NCBI GenBank assembly: GCA_947625045.1
Contig: CANQMW010000024.1
Coordinates: 1-43,726 of the forward strand
Reading direction: 5' to 3'
DNA length: 43,726 nucleotides
DNA from: an uncultured Oscillospiraceae bacterium
Lineage (GTDB): Bacteria; Bacillota; Clostridia; Oscillospirales; Oscillospiraceae
The position numbers were made by a program, and so were the translations under genes. Shown here piece after piece: positions 38,150-43,726 of the stretch (its first letter is position 1; each line of letters opens with the position of its first letter). The notes beneath the pieces are model-generated. The model was not told the DNA's origin. It saw only the letters and a program-made list of their open reading frames with translations, and made no database searches.

Positions 38150-39670
38150 ATGGAAGACGGCGTCGTTTTGACGATGCGGGGCATATCCATGACCTTCCCC
38201 GGCGTCAAGGCCCTGGACAACGTGGACTTCACCCTGCGCAAGGGGGAGATACACGCGCTCATGGGCGAGAACGGCGCGGGCAAATCCACCCTGATCAAAT
38301 GCCTCACCGGCATCAACGATTTTGAGGCCGGCGAGATCCATGTGGACGGCGTGGAGGGGCCCGTCAAAAACCATTCGACTTCGGACGCCCAGAAGGTGGG
38401 CGTCTCCACGGTGTATCAGGAGGTCAACCTCTGCCCCAACCTGAGCGTGGCGGAGAACCTGTACATAGGCCGTGAACCTTTGACTCCCATGCACACCATC
38501 GACCGCCGGGCCATGAACAGGAAGGCCAAAGAGCTTACCGAGCGGCTGAAGATCAATGTGGATGTGACCCAGAACCTGGAGAACTACTCCCTGGCCATCC
38601 AGCAGATGATCGCCATCGCCCGGGCGGTGGATATGGAGTGCAAGGTGCTGATCCTCGACGAGCCCACCTCCTCCCTGGACGACAGCGAGGTGGAAAAGCT
38701 CTTCGGCATGATGCGGGACCTGAAAGCCCAGGGCGTGGGCATCATCTTTGTCACCCACTTCCTGGAGCAGGTCTACGCCGTCTGCGACCGCATCACGGTG
38801 CTCCGTAACGGCCAGCTGGTGGGCGAGTATCCCATCGCGGAGCTGCCCCGGGTGAAACTGGTGGCGGCCATGATGGGCAAGGACTTCGACGACCTGGCGG
38901 AGATAAAGCCCGAGGGTTTCGAGGCCCACGCGGACGCGCCCGTGGTCATCGACGCCAAGGGCCTGAGCCACAAGGGCACCATCAAGCCCTTCGACCTGGT
39001 GCTCCATAAGGGCGAAGTCATCGGCCTGACCGGCCTTCTGGGCTCCGGGCGCAGCGAGCTTGCCCGGACCATCTACGGCGCCGACAAGGCCCAGACCGGC
39101 ACCTTGAAGGTCAAGGGCGAAGAGGTCAAGATATCTCACCCCATCGGCGCCATCCATCTGGGCATGGGCCTGCTGCCCGACGACCGCAAGGCCGAGGGCA
39201 TCATCGGCGACCTGTCCGTCCGGGAGAACATCATCCTGGCGCTCCAGGCCCGGCAGGGCATGTTCAAGCAGATGAGCCGGGCCAAGCAGGAGGAGCTGGC
39301 CGACAAGTACATCGACATCCTCCAGATCAAGACCGCCAGCAAGGAGACCCCCGTATCTCAGCTCTCCGGCGGCAACCAGCAGAAGGTCATCCTGGCCCGG
39401 TGGCTTGCCACCGACCCGGACTTTCTCATCCTGGATGAGCCCACCCGCGGCATCGACGTGGGCACCAAGACCGAGATACAAAAGCTCATCATCCAGCTGG
39501 CCGGCGAGGGCAAGAGCATCATGTTCATCTCCTCCGAGATCGAGGAGATGCTCCGCACCTGCAACCGCATGGCGGTGCTCCGGGACGGAGCCAAGGTGGG
39601 CGAGCTGGACGGCGACCTGACCCAGGAGCGGGTCATGGCAGCCATCGCAGGAGGTGCTGACAATGGATAA
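38150..39670 (+). CDS. Sugar ABC transporter ATPase with two ATP-binding domains
   Basis: The 506-aa protein contains two ABC domains, as in XylG, MglA, AraG and YtfR. The first has Walker A GENGAGKST and Walker B VLILDEPTSSLDD. The second has the degenerate GLLGSGRSELARTIYG Walker region, signature LSGGNQQKVILARWL and Walker B FLILDEPTRGID. It drives sugar import together with the two permeases that follow. Its stop overlaps the next start by eight bases. GAGAGGTGAG precedes the ATG. Confidence 0.93.
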   Translation: MEDGVVLTMRGISMTFPGVKALDNVDFTLRKGEIHALMGENGAGKSTLIKCLTGINDFEAGEIHVDGVEGPVKNHSTSDAQKVGVSTVYQEVNLCPNLSVAENLYIGREPLTPMHTIDRRAMNRKAKELTERLKINVDVTQNLENYSLAIQQMIAIARAVDMECKVLILDEPTSSLDDSEVEKLFGMMRDLKAQGVGIIFVTHFLEQVYAVCDRITVLRNGQLVGEYPIAELPRVKLVAAMMGKDFDDLAEIKPEGFEAHADAPVVIDAKGLSHKGTIKPFDLVLHKGEVIGLTGLLGSGRSELARTIYGADKAQTGTLKVKGEEVKISHPIGAIHLGMGLLPDDRKAEGIIGDLSVRENIILALQARQGMFKQMSRAKQEELADKYIDILQIKTASKETPVSQLSGGNQQKVILARWLATDPDFLILDEPTRGIDVGTKTEIQKLIIQLAGEGKSIMFISSEIEEMLRTCNRMAVLRDGAKVGELDGDLTQERVMAAIAGGADNG

Positions 39671-40739
39671 ACTGAAAAAGCTGACCAAAATGAAACTGTT
39701 CCTGCCGGTGTTCTGCATGTTTTTGGTGCTGTGCGTCAACATGATCTACGACGCCTCCACCGGCAAGCCCTTCTACAGTTTCTTCCAGGTGGGCATCACC
39801 AACGGGCTGCTGTCCGGGCGTCTCGTGAACATCCTGAACCGTGGCAGCGAGGTGGCCATCCTGGCTATCGGCATGACGCTGGTGGTCTCCGCCTCCGCCG
39901 GTACCGACATCTCCGTGGGCTCCGTCATGGCCCTGTGCGCGGCGGTGTGCTGCCGGCTGCTGGCCGGCGCGGCGGCCCCCAAGGCCACGGAGCTGGCCGT
40001 GCCCCTGATCGTGGGCGTGCTGGCCGCCATCGGCATGGGCTGCATATGCGGCGCGTTCAACGGAGGACTGGTGGCGTACCTGGGCATACAGCCCATGGTG
40101 GCGACGCTGATCCTCTGGACCGCCGCCCGGGCCATCGGCCTGCTGGTCTGCGACAACCTGATCGTGTACGTGCGCAACGACACCTTCGGCATGATCGGCG
40201 GTTTCGTGGGGTTCTTCCCCACCCCCATCATCATCGCCGCGGTGTGTATACTAGTAGTTTCGATCGTATTGAAAAAGTCCGCCATGGGCATGTATGTCCA
40301 GTCGGTGGGCATCAATAAATCCGCCAGCCGCATCGCGGGCCTGAACTCCAAGCGGATGATCTTCATCTGCTACCTGCTGTGCGGCGTGTGCGCCGCCATC
40401 GCCGGCGTGGTGGCCGCCTCCCGTATCACCAGCGCCGACTCCAACAACATCGGCCTGAACCTGGAGCTGGACGCCATCCTGGCCGTGGCCATTGGCGGCA
40501 ACAGCTTGGGCGGCGGCAAGTTCAACCTGGCCGGCTCCATCATCGGCGCCTACACCATCCAGGCCATCACCACCACCATGTACAACATGGGCGTGTCCTC
40601 GGCCGTGGCCCCGGTGTTCAAGGCCGTGGTGGTCATCATCATCGTGGCCATCCAGGCGCCTCCCGTGAAGGCGTTCTTCCGCAAGCGCAGCGCCAAGCGG
40701 GCCTCACTCAAGTCCGGGAAGGAGGCGGCAGCGGCATGA
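39663..40739 (+). CDS. Sugar ABC transporter permease 1 (YtfT-like)
   Basis: The 358-aa membrane protein is of the BPD_transp_2 (RbsC/XylH/YtfT) type, with about ten spans and the signatures LAIGMTLVVSASAGTDISVGSVMALCAA and AVAIGGNSLGGGKFNLAGSIIGAY. The ATG at 39663 is preceded by AGGAGG inside the ATPase gene. It overlaps the next permease gene by four bases (ATGA). The two permease genes in a row match the YtfT-YjfF pair, so the channel is a heterodimer. Confidence 0.92.
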   Translation: MDKLKKLTKMKLFLPVFCMFLVLCVNMIYDASTGKPFYSFFQVGITNGLLSGRLVNILNRGSEVAILAIGMTLVVSASAGTDISVGSVMALCAAVCCRLLAGAAAPKATELAVPLIVGVLAAIGMGCICGAFNGGLVAYLGIQPMVATLILWTAARAIGLLVCDNLIVYVRNDTFGMIGGFVGFFPTPIIIAAVCILVVSIVLKKSAMGMYVQSVGINKSASRIAGLNSKRMIFICYLLCGVCAAIAGVVAASRITSADSNNIGLNLELDAILAVAIGGNSLGGGKFNLAGSIIGAYTIQAITTTMYNMGVSSAVAPVFKAVVVIIIVAIQAPPVKAFFRKRSAKRASLKSGKEAAAA

Positions 40740-41794
40740 CTTCCACTACCGAAAAGCCGGCGGGCGCCCTGAAAGAGCGCCGCCAGATGAACGGCAACAC
40801 CGTTTTGCTGCTCATCACCATCATCCTGTTCTTCGTGCTGTACGCGGCGGGCTGCGCGGTCTACGCCGGCAAGGGTTTCGCCACCGTGCAGACCTTCCTC
40901 AACATCCTGCGCAGCAAGGCGGGCCTTCTGTGCGTCACCTGCGGCATGACGTGCGTCATGCTCACCGGCGGCATCGACATCTCCGTGGGCTCTCTGGTGG
41001 CTATGGACTGCATGCTCCTGTCCTACGGCATGGCCAACTGGGGCCTGAGCGCGCCGGTGATGTGCCTGATGGTGCTGGGCATCGGCGTCCTGTTCGGCCT
41101 GTTCCAGGGCTACTGCGTGGGCTATCTCAACATCCAGCCCTTCATCGTCACCATGGCGGGCATGTTCTTCGCCCGGGGCATGACGGCGGTCATCTCCACC
41201 GACCAGCTCTCCATCACCGCCGACATCAACCAGACCTTCTATAACTGGGCCAACTACCGCATTTACCTGCCCTTCGGCGGCACGCTGAACCGCAAGGGCG
41301 TCATGATCATGCCCTACTTCGGCATCGGCGTGGTCATCTCCCTGGTGGTGCTGGTGGTCATCTTCCTGATGCTCCGCTATACCAAGTTCGGCCGGAGCCT
41401 CTATGCCGTGGGCGGCAGCGAGCAGTCCGCGGCCATGATGGGCCTGAACGTGAAGAAGACAAAGCTGAAGGCCTACCTCCTCAGCTCCTTCCTGTGCTCC
41501 ATCGGCGGCATCTGCTACTGCATGAACACCATGAGCGCTTCCGTCAGCCAGGCCACGGGCCTGGAGATGGATGCCATCGCCTCCTCCGTCATCGGCGGCA
41601 CGCTGCTGACCGGCGGCGTGGGCAACGTGATAGGCTCCTTCTTCGGCGTGCTCATCAACGGCACCATCTCCACCATCGTGCAGACCAACGGCAAGCTGGC
41701 CTCCTCCTGGCCCAACATCCTGACCGCCGCCCTGCTGTGTTTCTTCATCGTGCTGCAGAGCATCTTCGCTCTCATCCGCGAGCGGAAAAAGTAA
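40736..41794 (+). CDS. Sugar ABC transporter permease 2 (YjfF-like)
   Basis: The 352-aa permease is related to the first: CVTCGMTCVMLTGGIDISVGSLVAMDC, GYCVGYLNIQPFIVTMAGMFFARGMTAVIS, and IASSVIGGTLLTGGVGNVIGSFFGVLING. The start at 40736 overlaps the stop of permease 1, with GGAGGCGG upstream; the long upstream extension of the frame is not coding. It forms the second half of the sugar channel. Confidence 0.92.
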   Translation: MTSTTEKPAGALKERRQMNGNTVLLLITIILFFVLYAAGCAVYAGKGFATVQTFLNILRSKAGLLCVTCGMTCVMLTGGIDISVGSLVAMDCMLLSYGMANWGLSAPVMCLMVLGIGVLFGLFQGYCVGYLNIQPFIVTMAGMFFARGMTAVISTDQLSITADINQTFYNWANYRIYLPFGGTLNRKGVMIMPYFGIGVVISLVVLVVIFLMLRYTKFGRSLYAVGGSEQSAAMMGLNVKKTKLKAYLLSSFLCSIGGICYCMNTMSASVSQATGLEMDAIASSVIGGTLLTGGVGNVIGSFFGVLINGTISTIVQTNGKLASSWPNILTAALLCFFIVLQSIFALIRERKK

Positions 41795-41803
41795 GGAGGG
41801 GCC

Positions 41804-43333
41804 ATGAGCGAGAAATTGTGTCTCGGCGTGGAGTTCGGCTCCACCCGTATCAAGGCCGTGACCGTAGACGGGGCGTTCCGCCCCGTCTCCTCCGGCGACT
41901 ACACCTGGGCCAGCTCCTACGAAAACGGCGTGTGGACCTACTCCCTGGACGAGGTCTGGGCAGGACTCAAAAAGGCCCTCTCCGGCGTGCAGGACCGGGA
42001 GAGCATCGCCGCCATGGGCGTGTCCGCCATGATGCACGGCTATCTGGCCTTTGACGAGAACTGGGAACTGCTGGTGCCCTTCCGCACCTGGCAGAACACC
42101 ATCACCGGCCCCGCCGCGGCGGAGCTGACGGCCCTGTTCGGTTTCAACATCCCCCAGCGGTGGAGCATCGCCCACCTCTATCAGGCGGTGCTGAACGGCG
42201 AGGAGCACGTCTTCCGCATCCGCCACATCACCACCCTGGCCGGGTATGTCCACTACATGCTCACCGGCGTGAACGCCGTGGGCGTGGGCGAGGCCAGCGG
42301 CATGTTCCCCATCGCCGCGGACGGCAAGGCCTATGACGCCGGGATGATGGCAAAGTTCGACGCCCTGGTGGCGCCCCGGGCTCTGCCCTGGAAACTTTCC
42401 GACGTGCTGCCCGGGGTGATGCAGGCGGGCGAGAACGCGGGCTCCCTCACGGAAAAGGGCGCCGCCCTGCTGGACGGCCTTCTGCCGGCGGGCATCCCCT
42501 TCGCGCCCCCCGAGGGCGACGCAGGCACGGGCATGACCGCCACCAACGCCGTGGCGCCCCGCACCGGCAATGTGTCCGCGGGCACAAGCATTTTCTCCAT
42601 GGTGGTTCTGGAAAAGCCTCTGGCCCATGTCCACGAGGAGATCGACGTTGTGACCACCCCCACGGGCAAGCCCGTGGCCATGGTCCACTGCAACAACTGC
42701 ACCAACGACACCAACGCCTGGGTGGGCGTATTGAAGGAGACGGCGGAGCTCTTCGGCGCTTCTCCCGACACCGGCGCGCTGTACACAAAACTCTATGAAA
42801 AGAGCCTGGAGGGCGAGCCCGACTGCGGCGGGGTGCTGGTGTGCAATTATCTCGCCGGCGAGGGCGTCACCCATATGGACGCAGGCCGCCCCCTGGTGGT
42901 CCGCACCCCCGACGCCAAATTCACCCTGGCGAACTTCTTCCGGGCCCAGCTCTACGCCACCATGTCCACGCTGAAGATCGGCATGGATATCCTGGCTTCG
43001 GAGCACGTGGCCATCGACTCCCTCACCGGCCACGGCGGCCTTTTCAAGACCCCCGTGGTTGGCCAGAAGTACATGGCCGCCGCCTGTAACGCCCCGGTGA
43101 CCTGCATGGAGACCGCCGGCGAGGGCGGGCCCTACGGCATGGCCCTGCTGGCCGCCTTTATGCTGAACGGCAGCGGCGAGAGTCTGGAGCAGTTCCTCTC
43201 TGCCCGCGTCTTCGCCGGCGCGAAGGGCACTACCCTGGCCCCGGACAAGGCAGACGTGGACGGCTTCAACGCCTATATCGGGCGATACAAGGCCCTGCTG
43301 GCCGTGGAAAAGACCGCCGTGGAAACACTGTAA
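41804..43333 (+). CDS. FGGY-family sugar kinase, probable ribulokinase
   Basis: The 509-aa kinase has the FGGY N-terminal motif CLGVEFGSTRIKAVTVDG (phosphate-binding loop), the substrate region MGVSAMMHGYLAFDENWELLVPFRTWQNT and the C-terminal DSLTGHGGLFKTPVVGQKYMAAACNAPV, where the adenine pocket lies. Placed between an arabinose-type transporter and L-arabinose isomerase, it most likely phosphorylates L-ribulose. It is shorter than classical AraB (about 560 aa) and may belong to the alternative clostridial ribulokinase group (AraK, as described for Clostridium acetobutylicum); a xylulokinase role is the main alternative. AAGGAGGGGCC precedes the ATG, and it is ten bases from the permease. 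Confidence 0.85.
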   Translation: MSEKLCLGVEFGSTRIKAVTVDGAFRPVSSGDYTWASSYENGVWTYSLDEVWAGLKKALSGVQDRESIAAMGVSAMMHGYLAFDENWELLVPFRTWQNTITGPAAAELTALFGFNIPQRWSIAHLYQAVLNGEEHVFRIRHITTLAGYVHYMLTGVNAVGVGEASGMFPIAADGKAYDAGMMAKFDALVAPRALPWKLSDVLPGVMQAGENAGSLTEKGAALLDGLLPAGIPFAPPEGDAGTGMTATNAVAPRTGNVSAGTSIFSMVVLEKPLAHVHEEIDVVTTPTGKPVAMVHCNNCTNDTNAWVGVLKETAELFGASPDTGALYTKLYEKSLEGEPDCGGVLVCNYLAGEGVTHMDAGRPLVVRTPDAKFTLANFFRAQLYATMSTLKIGMDILASEHVAIDSLTGHGGLFKTPVVGQKYMAAACNAPVTCMETAGEGGPYGMALLAAFMLNGSGESLEQFLSARVFAGAKGTTLAPDKADVDGFNAYIGRYKALLAVEKTAVETL

Positions 43334-43346
43334 GGAGCGCTTTTAT

Positions 43347-43726
43347 ATGAGCAAATATGAATTTTGGTTCGTGGTGGGCTCCCAGTTCCTGTACGGCCCC
43401 GAGGTCCTGGAAACTGTGGAGGCCCGGGCGAAGGAGATGGCCGCCGAGATGAGCAGGAGCCTGCCCTATCCCCTGGTCTACAAGGTCACCGCCAAGACCA
43501 ACAAGGAGATCGCCGACGTGGTCAAGGAGGCCAACTACGACGACGCATGCGCCGGTATCGTCGCCTGGTGCCACACCTTCTCCCCCAGCAAGATGTGGAT
43601 CAACGGCCTGGCGGCCCTGCAGAAGCCCTACTGCCACTTCGCCACCCAATACAACAAGGAGATCCCCAACGAGGAGATCGACATGGACTTCATGAACCTG
43701 AACCAGGCCGCCCACGGCGACCGGGA
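43347..43726 (+). CDS. araA: L-arabinose isomerase, N-terminal part (cut by window edge)
   Basis: The first 126 residues are present. The start EFWFVVGSQFLYGPEVLETV matches the F-W-F-V-x-G-S-Q-x-L-Y-G start of AraA. CAGIVAWCHTFSPSKMWINGL and PYCHFATQYNKEIP are further conserved segments, the latter in the substrate-site region. AraA converts L-arabinose to L-ribulose, the substrate for the kinase encoded just before it. It follows the kinase stop by 13 bases with AAGGAG upstream. The catalytic metal-binding part lies beyond the window. Confidence 0.95.
   Translation, partial: MSKYEFWFVVGSQFLYGPEVLETVEARAKEMAAEMSRSLPYPLVYKVTAKTNKEIADVVKEANYDDACAGIVAWCHTFSPSKMWINGLAALQKPYCHFATQYNKEIPNEEIDMDFMNLNQAAHGDR

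Noticed and set aside
40550-43033. Long minus-strand frame opposite permease 2 and the kinase
   Set aside because: It runs against an operon of well-identified genes and has shadow-type composition.

Overview
The window comes from a high-GC, anaerobic, gut-type Firmicute, most likely an Oscillospirales/Oscillospiraceae clostridium. This is inferred from AGGAGG-type ribosome sites, sigma-A promoters, clostridial gene families (PrdX-type editing protein, stand-alone E2-like protein), signal peptides of the MKKxLxLxLAxVMVL type, and an interspersed 'GGAGGCTCCCTTGTGCAAAGGGAGCT' type repeat at two places. No tRNA, rRNA, CRISPR array or prophage was seen. Neither of the two solute-binding proteins has a lipobox cysteine, which is unusual for a single-membrane Firmicute.

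Region 1 (1-8.5 kb) is the accessory part. Two large secreted or surface proteins, both on the minus strand, flank a short FimB/FimE-sized tyrosine recombinase (188 aa). Each surface gene has a run of exactly ten G upstream. One run sits where the ribosome-binding site of the first gene should be. The other lies inside the spacer of a TTGCGA-N18-TACAAT promoter of the second. The second gene is also broken by a frameshift that one CA unit in a (CA)3 run would explain. The recombinase is preceded by two 25-bp direct repeats and an inverted repeat. Together this looks like a switchable (phase-variable) surface locus and is the best candidate for something undescribed.

Region 2 (8.5-15.8 kb) holds a secreted C69-type dipeptidase, two flavin-binding split-barrel proteins, a SWIM zinc-finger protein, a divergent XRE regulator and small-protein pair with a symmetric operator, and a two-gene unit of a secreted protein plus a MutT NUDIX hydrolase. 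Region 3 (15.8-21.4 kb) is one operon, tctC-tctB-tctA-sulfatase-GntR/LacI regulator. A tripartite tricarboxylate transporter is coupled to a cytoplasmic sulfatase, which suggests import and desulfation of an organosulfate. Region 4 (21.6-29.4 kb) carries a CvpA-like protein, a DltA-like adenylating enzyme and a PrdX/ProX tRNA-editing protein in one unit, then an ECF sigma/anti-sigma pair, a TauE/SafE permease, a MATE exporter and an E2-like acyltransferase homologue.

Region 5 (29.6-34.3 kb) is a four-gene Gld-like ABC exporter operon (ATPase, permease, GldG-like protein, DUF4340 protein). Region 6 (34.4 kb to the end) is an L-arabinose locus. A minus-strand AraR-like GntR/LacI repressor and an AraC-family regulator diverge from a plus-strand operon encoding a YtfQ-like binding protein, a double-domain ABC ATPase, two permeases, an FGGY sugar kinase (probable ribulokinase) and L-arabinose isomerase, cut by the window end. 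The intergenic region has a clear sigma-A promoter, AraR-like dyads and a 61-nt hairpin in the repressor leader.
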